Below the pieces are notes generated by a model that searched no databases, was not told where the DNA came from, and worked only from the letters and a program-made list of their open reading frames with translations. From Polaribacter sp. SA4-10 (GTDB taxonomy: Bacteria; Bacteroidota; Bacteroidia; Flavobacteriales; Flavobacteriaceae): a stretch of DNA of 64,000 bases. The position numbers were made by a program, and so were the translations under genes. The stretch is from positions 2,827,001 to 2,891,000 of the forward strand of contig NZ_CP019331.1 in NCBI RefSeq assembly GCF_002163835.1, in the 5' to 3' direction. Every line of letters starts with the position of its first letter. Within the stretch, counting starts at the first letter, position 1. This document shows, in pieces, positions 16,163-24,796 of this stretch.

Positions 16163-16840
16163 TTAACAAATCAATTTATAACCAAAATTTCTCACGTTTA
16201 TAATTTGAATGTTTGTATCTTTTTTTAATTTTTTACGTAATTTACTAATAAATACATCCATACTTCTAGCATTAAAGAAATCATTATTTCCCCAAAGCTT
16301 ATTTAAAATATAAGTTCTGTCTAAAATTTCGTTTTTCTTTTCAACCAAATAAAATAATAATTCTGCTTCCCTATGAGTTAGTTGTTCTATTTCTGAAGAA
16401 TATTGAAGTGTTTGTTTTGTATAATTAAAAGAGAAATCACCAATTTTAATGTGATCAGAATTACTTTTAAGTTCAATTCTATTTAATAAAGCCTTCATTC
16501 TTACAATTAACTCTTCCATAGAAAAAGGCTTTTTTAAATAATCATTTCCACCATGATTAAAACCCTCCAATACATCTGAAGTTTGTGATTTTGCTGTTAA
16601 AAATATAATAGGAATTCTTTTATCTTCTTGGCGTATTTCTTTTGCCAATGTAAAACCATCTTTTTTGGGCATCATTACATCTAAAACTAAAATATCTGGT
16701 TTTTGTTCCTGATATAGCTCAAGTGCTTCTTTACCATTTTCTGCATGAAAAACAATAAAATTTCTAGTCTCTAAACTTTCTTTTACAATCATGCCTAAAC
16801 TAGCTTCATCTTCAGCAAGTAAAACTTTAATTTTATTCAT
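16163..16840 (-). CDS. OmpR-family response regulator
   Basis: 225 residues: receiver domain (1-118) with acidic pair E10-D11-E12, phospho-acceptor in DILVLDVMMPKKDGF, FLTAK and KPFSM, then a winged-helix DNA-binding domain (about 130-225) with LTHREAELLFYLVE and RSMDVFISKLRKKL. The gene overlaps the upstream kinase by 8 bp, so the two are translationally coupled. Likely operator: three direct TTAAC boxes at 18450-18474, upstream of both this operon and the divergent GLPGLI/TonB genes. Confidence 0.94.
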   Translation of the reverse strand: MNKIKVLLAEDEASLGMIVKESLETRNFIVFHAENGKEALELYQEQKPDILVLDVMMPKKDGFTLAKEIRQEDKRIPIIFLTAKSQTSDVLEGFNHGGNDYLKKPFSMEELIVRMKALLNRIELKSNSDHIKIGDFSFNYTKQTLQYSSEIEQLTHREAELLFYLVEKKNEILDRTYILNKLWGNNDFFNARSMDVFISKLRKKLKKDTNIQIINVRNFGYKLIC

Positions 16841-18410
16841 TAGGAATGCTTATTTTAAAAATTGTTTGATTTTTATCTGATGAAAGAATAATAATTCCTC
16901 CATGTTTTTCAATGATTTTTTTGCAATAATACAAACCAATTCCAAAACCTTTAATATCTTGTGTGTTTCCTTTAGGAACCCTGTAAAACTTATCAAATAT
17001 TTTTTCTTGTTGATTCTTTTCAATGCCAGATCCGTTATCAGCTGCTGTAATTTCTATTGAGTTTAAAATAGAAATTACATTTATTCTAATTTTATCACCT
17101 CCATACTTCACCGCATTATCAATCAAATTAGAAATCACATTTTCGAAGTGAAAAACGTCAACGTTCGCATAGCAAGGTTGCAAGTTTATAGAAAATGAAA
17201 GTTCCTTTTTGTAGGCTAATATTTGATGTTTAGAAACCAATCTTTCCAAGATATTAACTATATCAACAGTTTCTTTTTTTAGCACTAACTGTTCACTATC
17301 TAACATGGCAGTTTCTAGAAGTTTTTCAACCATTTGATGTAATTTATTTATCTGAATAGAGGATATCGAAAGGTATTTATTCGTCTTTTCTTTATCTTCT
17401 AAAACATTAAAATCTTTAATTGCCTCAATAGCTGCAGAAATAGTGGCAATAGGCGTTTTAAATTCATGCGTTATATTGCTAATTAAATCATTTTTAATAG
17501 CTGCTAATTCTTTTTGATGATTAATTATTTTTAATAAATAAAATAAGCAACCAATAATTAAAAGTGATAATAAGAGCGATAATAGAATTCCTAAAGAACT
17601 TCTTTTTAGAGCTTCTAAACTTGTATTATTAAAAAATAATTTAAACTCTTCTCCTTTTTTTAAATAAGTCGATTTACTAGAAACACTTTTGTCTAATTTT
17701 CTTATAATTAAAGAATCGTTTGAAGAATGAAAAATTGTATCATTCTTTAAATGATTAAAGACAAAAGTAATGGGTATTTTTTTCTTATCAAGTTGGTTTT
17801 TTATAAGTGAATCTAATTGCGGATATTCTATTTCATTTGATGTGATTGAAATGAAAATTGGTTTTAAAGTTTTTATTAATTTTAAACTATCAGCAGCCTT
17901 TTTTCCTTTAAAATATTTTATTTCCGAATAGTTTTCATCTTGTTTGTTTTTAGAATCTTCAATATTTATTTTTTTATTTTTAGATATTTTTTTTGCAAAA
18001 TTTTGCACGATGGAATCTGTTTTTTTAGCATCATTTTTGTCATCACTAGTAAATGAAATATTGGTGATTTCAAATTTTGGTTTCGTTAATGAAGTGTCTT
18101 TATTTATTATAAGAGATTTAAATTTTTGAAATTTCTTAGAATGTTTAAAAATAGAATCATACCGTATGCTTCCACCTAAACTTGGATCCTCATTATTGTT
18201 ACTGAAATTAATAATGGTTGTAATTTCTTCCTTCGCTAATGTTGAATAATATTCTTCTATAGCATTGTCTAGACTTAACTGAATTTCGTTTGTTAATTGT
18301 CGCTTATTTTCTTCGTAATTTTTATAATTCCAATAGAATTGTACACCAATAGTGGCTATGATGGTAGCTGTTATTAAGTGAAAAAGCAATTGATATTTTT
18401 GGATATTCAT
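16833..18410 (-). CDS. Membrane sensor histidine kinase
   Basis: 525 residues. Transmembrane segment 1 at about 8-28 and 2 at about 270-295 (LGILLSLLLSLLIIGCLFYL) flank a 240-residue periplasmic sensor rich in Lys, Asn and Ser with no recognised fold. HisKA carries H315 (ITHEFKTPIATI), HATPase has an N box (NVISNLIDNAVKYGG), DNGSGI and GFGIGLYYCKKI. A -7 element TATATTTG ends 4 bp before the ATG (minus strand 18415-18422), so the mRNA may be almost leaderless. Divergent neighbours suggest it senses an envelope or metal signal controlling the GLPGLI/TonB genes (inference). Confidence 0.94.
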   Translation of the reverse strand: MNIQKYQLLFHLITATIIATIGVQFYWNYKNYEENKRQLTNEIQLSLDNAIEEYYSTLAKEEITTIINFSNNNEDPSLGGSIRYDSIFKHSKKFQKFKSLIINKDTSLTKPKFEITNISFTSDDKNDAKKTDSIVQNFAKKISKNKKINIEDSKNKQDENYSEIKYFKGKKAADSLKLIKTLKPIFISITSNEIEYPQLDSLIKNQLDKKKIPITFVFNHLKNDTIFHSSNDSLIIRKLDKSVSSKSTYLKKGEEFKLFFNNTSLEALKRSSLGILLSLLLSLLIIGCLFYLLKIINHQKELAAIKNDLISNITHEFKTPIATISAAIEAIKDFNVLEDKEKTNKYLSISSIQINKLHQMVEKLLETAMLDSEQLVLKKETVDIVNILERLVSKHQILAYKKELSFSINLQPCYANVDVFHFENVISNLIDNAVKYGGDKIRINVISILNSIEITAADNGSGIEKNQQEKIFDKFYRVPKGNTQDIKGFGIGLYYCKKIIEKHGGIIILSSDKNQTIFKISIPNE

Positions 18411-18414
18411 ACTT

Positions 18415-18504
18415 CAAATATAGCTCGTTAATATTATAAAACGAGCTGGTTAACACTCATTAACACTCGTTAACTAAGTAAAAGATATATGAGGCTCATC
18501 TTTG
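18415..18504. promoter_or_regulatory. Divergent promoter region with three TTAAC boxes
   Basis: Contains TATATTTG for the kinase (minus strand, 18415-18422), an inverted repeat AGCTCGTT / AACGAGCT (18422-18429, 18440-18447), and TTAAC at 18450, 18460 and 18470, each followed by near-identical ACTCA/ACTCG spacers. CATCTTTG at 18497-18504 is a plausible -7 for the plus-strand operon. Direct repeats at one helical turn are the typical binding site of OmpR/PhoB-type regulators, so this is probably the operator of the adjacent response regulator. Confidence 0.65.
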
Positions 18505-18527
18505 TCAAGAATTTAAAATAAATAACT

Positions 18528-18896
18528 ATGAATAAAATTATTTTTGCCATTTGTGTTTTTGCTTCCTCGCTTTTTTTTTCTCAAAATAAGAATAGTAGTA
18601 AAAATTATATGAACGTAAACTCTTTAAGTTTTACTTTAGATTCTTCAAAAGAATTAGCAACTATTAATTGGCAAGATATTAAAGAAGCTTTTAAACATAA
18701 TAGCCCAGAAAGCAACATTTTTTTAGAGATCAAATTGAATACTAAAGAAAAACTAAAAACTAAATTAAAGGTGAAATACGGTTTTAGTTATAAAGTAGAA
18801 GGTAAGGCGAGAGAAATTGATAGTTTAGTTTTGAGAATGAGAAAAGTAATAAAAGTTATAAATAAAGTAACTAAAAAATTAAAAAATGAAGATTAA
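18528..18896 (+). CDS. Small secreted protein of unknown function
   Basis: 122 residues with a clear signal peptide (MNKIIFAICVFASSLFFSQ, cleavage near residue 19) and a short Lys-rich mature part with no family I recognise. It ends in a helix KVINKVTKKLKNED. The stop overlaps the start of the GLPGLI gene downstream by 11 bp, and it is the first gene behind the TTAAC operator, so it belongs to the same regulated unit. Function unknown; possibly a periplasmic partner of the GLPGLI/TonB-like proteins. Confidence 0.7.
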   Translation: MNKIIFAICVFASSLFFSQNKNSSKNYMNVNSLSFTLDSSKELATINWQDIKEAFKHNSPESNIFLEIKLNTKEKLKTKLKVKYGFSYKVEGKAREIDSLVLRMRKVIKVINKVTKKLKNED

Positions 18897-19734
18897 ATTA
18901 TTAACAACATTAATTTTATTTTGCTCATTGATTATAAATGGGCAAAATTTTACAGGAAAAGCAATTTACAAAACAAGCATTAAATCTTCTTTTTCGTTTG
19001 GTGACGATAAAAATTCTACGATGTCTGATGATATGAAAAAACGACTTCATGCAAGAATGCAAAAGATGAATCAGAAAACTTTTATTTTATATTTTGATCA
19101 AAAAGCTTCAACATATAAAGAAGAAATACAACTAGATGCGCCAAAACCTCAAGTTGGTGGGGCTGGAGTTGTGTTGATGTCTTTTGGAGGTTCTGGAAAT
19201 GGTAGTGTCTATTTCAAAAATATTAAGGAGCAGCGTTTTTCGAATCAAACAGAAATTATGGGAAAACGTTTTTTAGTGAAAGACAAACTTCCAGAGTTCG
19301 AATGGGAATTGTCATCTGAAACAAAAAATATTGGAAATTATACTTGTTACAAAGCAACATTTACTAAAGAAGTAGAAAATATTATCATGACCATAGATAA
19401 AGGTGAAAGTAAAAAAGAAGAGAAGAAAGAAATAATCACTACAACTGCTTGGTACACTCTACAAGTTTCTGTTAGTAATGGACCAGATAATTATCAAGGT
19501 TTACCGGGTTTAATATTGGAAATAAATGATGGTAAAAAAACAATTGTTTGTACAGAAATTGTTTTAAATCCTTCTGATAAAATTAAAATAGCTGAGCCAG
19601 AAAAAGGGAAAGTTGTTTCACAAAAGGAGTTTAATAAGATTCAAAAACAAAAATCTAAAGAAATGATGGAGACGTTTAAAAGTAGAAAAGGTGTTGATTT
19701 AGGAAATAGTTTAAATATTAAAATTGGAGGGTAA
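18886..19734 (+). CDS. GLPGLI family secreted protein (1)
   Basis: 282 residues with a signal peptide (about 1-20). The defining motif GLPGLILEI starts at residue 205, preceded by TTAWYTLQVSVSNGP, and YTCYKATF precedes a Lys/Glu-rich loop. The family is restricted to Bacteroidota, of unknown function, and is usually encoded next to TonB-dependent receptor-like proteins, as here. The N-terminal part has a Met-rich helix (SDDMKKRLHARMQKMNQKTF), which could bind metal, but that is speculation. A paralogue follows at 19907. Confidence 0.92.
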   Translation: MKIKLLTTLILFCSLIINGQNFTGKAIYKTSIKSSFSFGDDKNSTMSDDMKKRLHARMQKMNQKTFILYFDQKASTYKEEIQLDAPKPQVGGAGVVLMSFGGSGNGSVYFKNIKEQRFSNQTEIMGKRFLVKDKLPEFEWELSSETKNIGNYTCYKATFTKEVENIIMTIDKGESKKEEKKEIITTTAWYTLQVSVSNGPDNYQGLPGLILEINDGKKTIVCTEIVLNPSDKIKIAEPEKGKVVSQKEFNKIQKQKSKEMMETFKSRKGVDLGNSLNIKIGG

Positions 19735-19906
19735 TTAAACCTTTGGTAATTTTTAAAGTCTTAATAAATATTTAAGAGGTCTTATCAGGTGTGTTCTAAA
19801 GTGTTGTTTTTTGTTGATTGTTTTAAGTAAAATATTAAACATTTAGATTTTTTTAAGACTTTTTAAGTTAATAACACATATTTTTGTCAAAATAAATTTA
19901 AAAATC
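19735..19906 (+). promoter_or_regulatory. Promoter region of the second GLPGLI gene
   Basis: TATTTTTG (19879-19886) fits the -7 element, 20 bp before the start codon. TTTTAAG occurs at 19851 and 19861, again 10 bp apart, near GTTAATAAC. This could be a second, weaker site for the adjacent OmpR-type regulator; the repeat differs from TTAAC. Confidence 0.45.
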
Positions 19907-20737
19907 ATGAAAAAAATATTACTTATAGTCTTTTTAATTAGTTCAATATCAGTTTTTTCTCAAAGTAATTTTCAAGGTAAAGCAAGTTATATGTCTAAAA
20001 CCACGATGGACATGAGCCGCTTTGGTGACGAGATGAGCGAGCAGCAGAAGAAACAAATGATGGCTCGTTTTAAGAATTATTTAGAGAAAAATTTCACATT
20101 AAGTTTTAATAAAACAGAATCTTCTTTTAAAGAAAATGTAAAGTTAGATGCTCCTGGAACAACTGGACGTAGATGGGGTAATAATAATGGCCAAGGTTCT
20201 ATTTATAAAAACCTTAAAGATCGTGAAATGATTGAAGATATAGAACAATTTAGTAAACGCTTTCTAGTAGTTGAAAAAATGGATCAACCAAAATGGGAAA
20301 TGGGTGTTGAAACAAAAAAAATTGGTCAATATACTTGCTACAAAGCAACAATGGTAAAAGTAGATAATAAAGTAGATTGGGGAAAAATGTTTAGTAGAAG
20401 AGGAGACAACAAAAAGAAAGACTCTACTAATACAGAAGATAAAAAAGAAGCTGTAAAAATGTTAGCAGTTACTGCATGGTATACTCCTCAAATTCCTGTA
20501 AGCTCAGGGCCAGCAAATTATTTTGGTTTACCTGGTTTAATATTAGAGATAAATGAAGGAAGAACAACCATGTTGTGTACAGAAATTGTACTAAACCCTT
20601 CAGAAACAATAGAAATAAAAAAACCAACTAAAGGTAAAGAAGTTAACAGAGAAGAATACAATAAAATTGTAAAAAAGAAAACAGAAGAAATTAGAGAACA
20701 ATTTAAAAGCAGAGGAAGAGGTGGTAGAAGATTTTAA
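19907..20737 (+). CDS. GLPGLI family secreted protein (2)
   Basis: 276 residues, paralogue of the protein at 18886 with the same layout: signal peptide (about 1-19, ending VFSQ), a Met-rich segment (GDEMSEQQKKQMMARF), YTCYKATM, a charged loop, then VTAWYTPQIPVSSGP and GLPGLILEI starting at residue 207. The C-terminus is Arg/Gly rich (FKSRGRGGRRF). It has its own promoter and lies 39 bp before the barrel gene. Role unknown; likely periplasmic. Confidence 0.92.
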   Translation: MKKILLIVFLISSISVFSQSNFQGKASYMSKTTMDMSRFGDEMSEQQKKQMMARFKNYLEKNFTLSFNKTESSFKENVKLDAPGTTGRRWGNNNGQGSIYKNLKDREMIEDIEQFSKRFLVVEKMDQPKWEMGVETKKIGQYTCYKATMVKVDNKVDWGKMFSRRGDNKKKDSTNTEDKKEAVKMLAVTAWYTPQIPVSSGPANYFGLPGLILEINEGRTTMLCTEIVLNPSETIEIKKPTKGKEVNREEYNKIVKKKTEEIREQFKSRGRGGRRF

Positions 20738-20776
20738 TAAATCTACACCATTCTAACTAAACTTAATAAAAATTAC

Positions 20777-23548
20777 ATGAAAAAAATTATACTTATCTCC
20801 ATTTTTATGGTGTCTTGGGTTTCAACTGCTCAAATTAATTTAATAGGTGTTGTGAAAGATTCTATTGGTAACCCTCTAGAAATGGCAAACGTAATTGCAT
20901 TAGATACAGTGGCCAAAAAAATTACTTCTTATGGTTTTACAGATGCTAAGGGAAATTTTAAATTAGAGTTGAAAACAAATACTAATTATAACATAAAAAT
21001 TAGTTATGTTGGTTTTAAAGACATTAGTCAGTTTATTAAAACAGAGGAAACTAATATCTCTAAAGTCTATAGCATGTTTGAAGATAACGTGTTGGATGGT
21101 ATTAATATTGTATATAAAATGCCAGTAACTATTAAAGGAGATACAATTATTTATAACGCAGACTCTTTTAAAAACGGTTCTGAGCGAAAGTTAGAAGATG
21201 TATTAAAAAAATTACCGGGCGTAGAAATAAATGATGCGGGAGAGATTGAAGTTGAAGGAAAAGTTGTTGAAAAAATAATGATAGATGGTAAAGAGTTTTT
21301 TAGTGGTGATACAAAATTAGCTGCAAAAAATATTCCTTCTAATGCAGTAGACAAAATTCAAGTATTAAGAAACTATTCAAACGTAAATCAACTTAGTGGT
21401 GTTCAAAACAATCAAGATAGAGTTGCAATTAATATTAAATTAAAAGAAGGTAAAAAGAACTTTTGGTTTGGAGATGTAACAGTAGGTGCAGGAAATTCGC
21501 CAGATGACGGTTTGTATCTTTTTCAGCCAAAATTATTTTATTATACACCAAAATACACTTTAAATGTTATTGGAGATTTAAATAATATTGGAGATGTTGT
21601 GCTAAGTAGGAGAGATGTGAGAAGTTTTGGTGGAGGCTTTCAAAGTCAGAGTCCATCAAACGGTACAAACATTAATCTTGCAGATGCAGGTATCGGTTTT
21701 TTAAATGCTAGTGCGAGAAATGCAAATAGAATTGAAACTAAATTATCTGCACTAAACTTTAGTTATTCTCCTAATAAGAAATTAGATTTAAGTGGTTTTT
21801 TAATCTGGTCAAGTAACAGTAATGGTCAGAAAAGTAATAATACCATTAATTATAATGATGTAGATGCTGAAGATGATTTTGTTCAGAGTCTTACAGACCA
21901 AACAAGTAATACGGGTTTGTTTCGATTTAGTACAACGTATAAGAAAGACTTTAGCAATCAGTTAAATTATGATGTTACAGGTCGTTTTTCTAATGAGTTT
22001 AGAACAGATGACGTAAATTCTCTCGTTTTAAGTGATATTGCTGAAAGAGAAAGAGCAACACCTTATAAAATAAATCAAAATTTAAGCTATTTTTATACTG
22101 CGAGTGAAAAAAGTATTTTTGCTTTAGAAGTGCAACATTTACTACAGAATGAAGATCCTTTTTATGTAGCTTCTTTAGAAAATGACCCAAATAATAACAA
22201 CCCAAATGATATTGATGCATTAGACCAATTTGAAGATGGTTTTGATGATGCTGCAGAGAGCTTGGGTTTAGACAGGTCTAACTCATTCTATAACCTAGAA
22301 CAAGACAGAAAAGTAAAATCGAATCAATTAGATGCAAAATTAGATTACTACTATATTTTAAATACAAAGAGTAACTTAAATTTTGTTGCAGGAACGATTT
22401 TAAGTAGACAAAACTTTAATTCAAGATTTTTTCAAATTTTAGATAGTGGAAGCGAGTATACTCCTAACCCTGATATTCCAGGTATTAATGATGCTCAAAC
22501 TACAAATGATACAGAGTATAATTTTACAGATATTTATGCGGGATTAAGATATCGTTTAAAATCTGGTATTTTTACATTTACACCAGGTTTTACCTTTCAC
22601 TCTTACAATTCAAAAAACACACAATATGGGACAGAATCTTTTCAGGATACGTTTTTAAAATTTCTCCCAGAATTTGAAGTGATAGCACAGTTTAAACGAA
22701 GCGAAAGTTTAACATTTAGCTATAAACAAGAAGTTAATTTTACTGACGTTAATCAAATCGCAAGAGGTATTGTAGCCAATAATTATAATTCTTTTTTTAC
22801 TGGAGATGCAGGTTTAATAAATGCTAGTTTTCATAATTTGAGTCTTAACTACAGAAGTTTTAATTTATTTAACGCTAGTAATGTTTTTGCGAGAGTTAAT
22901 TATAGAAAAACGATAGATCAAGTAGCAACCAATATTGGCTTTATTCCAAATTCAGTAGTTTCTGCAAGAAATAGTTTAAATTCTCCTGAAGAAAACGAAA
23001 CATTTTCAGCTTTTGCTAGAGCTAGTAAAACAATTAAAAAAATTAGAACTTCAATTGGTGGTAGTTTTACATATAATAAAAACTATAGATTTAGAAATGC
23101 TACCGGAATAGAAAATGAAATTTTTAATCAAAATGTTAACACAAGTATAGGAACTAACTTTACAAAAGCACCTAACGTTAGTTTAAGGTATAATGTTAGT
23201 TTTACTACCCAAAAAGATGCTTCACTTCTAGAGGATATAAAAAGTATAACACATGCTCCTTCAATAAATTTTGATGCATATGTATGGAACGCTGTAACTG
23301 TTACTTCAGATTTTACTTTTAATGAAGTTAGACAAGAAGGAAATAAGCAGAATTCATTTAAAATTTGGAATGCAAAATTAGCGTATAGAAAAGATAAGGA
23401 TGCAAAATGGGAATATGAGCTAGTAGGTAATAACTTGTTAGCTGAAGGTTCTAGAACCACAGTAAGTCAAAGTAATATCTCCTTTAATATTAATGAAACG
23501 TTTATTTTACCAAGATTTGTAAGTTTAAGAGTACGGTATCAATTATAA
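20777..23548 (+). CDS. TonB-dependent receptor-like outer membrane barrel protein
   Basis: 923 residues: signal peptide (about 1-19), a carboxypeptidase-regulatory-like beta-sandwich (about 20-100, INLIGVVKDSIGNPLEMANV), a plug-like segment (about 115-210, ERKLEDVLKKLPGVEI, GKVVEKIMIDGKEFFSGD) and a long region of barrel strands ending in FVSLRVRYQL with a terminal aromatic-containing strand. No SusD partner is encoded nearby, so it is not a standard polysaccharide utilisation receptor. Association with GLPGLI proteins and a two-component system suggests import or surface work on an unidentified ligand. Confidence 0.9.
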   Translation: MKKIILISIFMVSWVSTAQINLIGVVKDSIGNPLEMANVIALDTVAKKITSYGFTDAKGNFKLELKTNTNYNIKISYVGFKDISQFIKTEETNISKVYSMFEDNVLDGINIVYKMPVTIKGDTIIYNADSFKNGSERKLEDVLKKLPGVEINDAGEIEVEGKVVEKIMIDGKEFFSGDTKLAAKNIPSNAVDKIQVLRNYSNVNQLSGVQNNQDRVAINIKLKEGKKNFWFGDVTVGAGNSPDDGLYLFQPKLFYYTPKYTLNVIGDLNNIGDVVLSRRDVRSFGGGFQSQSPSNGTNINLADAGIGFLNASARNANRIETKLSALNFSYSPNKKLDLSGFLIWSSNSNGQKSNNTINYNDVDAEDDFVQSLTDQTSNTGLFRFSTTYKKDFSNQLNYDVTGRFSNEFRTDDVNSLVLSDIAERERATPYKINQNLSYFYTASEKSIFALEVQHLLQNEDPFYVASLENDPNNNNPNDIDALDQFEDGFDDAAESLGLDRSNSFYNLEQDRKVKSNQLDAKLDYYYILNTKSNLNFVAGTILSRQNFNSRFFQILDSGSEYTPNPDIPGINDAQTTNDTEYNFTDIYAGLRYRLKSGIFTFTPGFTFHSYNSKNTQYGTESFQDTFLKFLPEFEVIAQFKRSESLTFSYKQEVNFTDVNQIARGIVANNYNSFFTGDAGLINASFHNLSLNYRSFNLFNASNVFARVNYRKTIDQVATNIGFIPNSVVSARNSLNSPEENETFSAFARASKTIKKIRTSIGGSFTYNKNYRFRNATGIENEIFNQNVNTSIGTNFTKAPNVSLRYNVSFTTQKDASLLEDIKSITHAPSINFDAYVWNAVTVTSDFTFNEVRQEGNKQNSFKIWNAKLAYRKDKDAKWEYELVGNNLLAEGSRTTVSQSNISFNINETFILPRFVSLRVRYQL

Positions 23549-23570
23549 TTTAGATTGCACTTTTAAATTA

Positions 23571-23601
23571 AAAATGACTCAAGAAATTGAGTCATTTTTT
23601 T
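23571..23601 (+). terminator. Terminator of the GLPGLI/TonB operon
   Basis: AAAATGACTCAA / TTGAGTCATTTT hairpin followed by a T run, just after the barrel gene. Confidence 0.85.
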
Positions 23602-23628
23602 ATATTATAAATTTAAGTTAAGAAACAA

Positions 23629-23636
23629 TATATTTG
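23629..23636 (+). promoter_or_regulatory. -7 promoter element for the GGR-like operon
   Basis: TATATTTG matches TAnnTTTG and lies 16 bp before the start codon at 23653. No TTG is present at the -33 position. Confidence 0.5.
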
Positions 23637-23652
23637 TAAAAAAAGTGAAGAT

Positions 23653-24792
23653 ATGATATTTGATGTCGCAATAATTGGTAGTGGTCCTGCAGGTGCTTCT
23701 GCGGCAATTAAACTAGCTGAAGCTGGTGTTTCTACAGTAATTATAGAAAAAGAAACACTGCCCAGGTATAAAACTTGTGGTGGAGGTTTTGCTTATAGAG
23801 GTAGAAGAGAAATGCCCTTTAATGTTAGCGAAGTTGTAGAAAAAGAGTTCTTTAAAGTAGATGCTTTTTTCCAAAAAGGAGGGGTTCATGTTTCTTCTGA
23901 AAGGTCAGAACCAATTATTAGCATGGTTATGAGAGATGATTTTGATAATTTTTTAGTAAAAAAAGCCAAAGAAAAAGGAATTACTTTATTAGAGGGGCAT
24001 CAATTAAATGATATTACATTTCAAGAGAATATTATTTTGCATACTTCAAAAGGAGATGTGAAAACAAAATTTGTAATTGCGGCTGATGGCGCTTTAAGTA
24101 AAACTGCAAAACTAACAGGTTGGAAAGAAACTCGTTTACTAATTCCTGCTTTAGAATATGAAGTTGAGGTAAATGCTGATGACTTTGAAAGACTTTCTAA
24201 AAGTGTCCGTTTAGATTTTGATGCAATTCCTATGGGTTATGGATGGTGCTTTCCAAAGCAAAATCATTTGTCAATTGGTTTAGCTTCTTTTAGAAAAATT
24301 AAAGTAAATTATAAAGATTTATATAAGGATTATTTAAAGGAAACTTTAAAGATAACAGAAGTTATTAAAGAAGAAATGCATGGTTTTCAAATACCTGTTT
24401 CTCCTAGAACTGATGGTTTTGTTAGAAAAAATGTTTTTTTAGTTGGTGATGCTGCAGGTTTTGCAGACCCATTAACTGCAGAAGGAATTTCTAATGCTAT
24501 TTTTTCTGGAAATATGGCTGCAGAAGCTATTATTGAAAGCAATCTTGATAATGAATTATCAGCAGAAATTTATAATAAAAAGTTGGAAGTTACTTTTTTA
24601 CCAGAACTAAAAACAGCGTATAAATTATCTAAATTATTTTATGAAAACGACACTGTAAGAACTTTCTTAATGAAAAAATATGGAGAAAAAATTTGTGAGG
24701 CTATGACCCAAATTTTAATGGGAGAAAGATCTTATCCTTTAGATATTATGAAAACGATTAAAAAGAAATTTAAAAGCGCAATTTTTTCTTAA
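23653..24792 (+). CDS. Geranylgeranyl reductase family FAD-dependent oxidoreductase
   Basis: 379 residues. FAD-binding Rossmann motif IIGSGPAGASAAIKLAEAG near the N-terminus with the ribose-binding acidic residue in VIIEKE, the CGGGFAYRG loop typical of geranylgeranyl reductase-like enzymes, and the second FAD motif VGDAAGFADPLTAEGISNAI. The family reduces isoprenoid chains (chlorophyll phytyl, archaeal lipids, menaquinone side chains). The substrate here is unknown. It is 4 bp upstream of an uncharacterised membrane protein, which suggests a joint role in lipid or isoprenoid modification (inference). Confidence 0.88.
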   Translation: MIFDVAIIGSGPAGASAAIKLAEAGVSTVIIEKETLPRYKTCGGGFAYRGRREMPFNVSEVVEKEFFKVDAFFQKGGVHVSSERSEPIISMVMRDDFDNFLVKKAKEKGITLLEGHQLNDITFQENIILHTSKGDVKTKFVIAADGALSKTAKLTGWKETRLLIPALEYEVEVNADDFERLSKSVRLDFDAIPMGYGWCFPKQNHLSIGLASFRKIKVNYKDLYKDYLKETLKITEVIKEEMHGFQIPVSPRTDGFVRKNVFLVGDAAGFADPLTAEGISNAIFSGNMAAEAIIESNLDNELSAEIYNKKLEVTFLPELKTAYKLSKLFYENDTVRTFLMKKYGEKICEAMTQILMGERSYPLDIMKTIKKKFKSAIFS

Positions 24793-24796
24793 AAAG

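Noticed and set aside
16163..16840. Sharing of the TTAAC boxes with the three LuxR-type regulators
   Set aside because: The LuxR-type promoters have a different palindromic motif and no TTAAC direct repeats.
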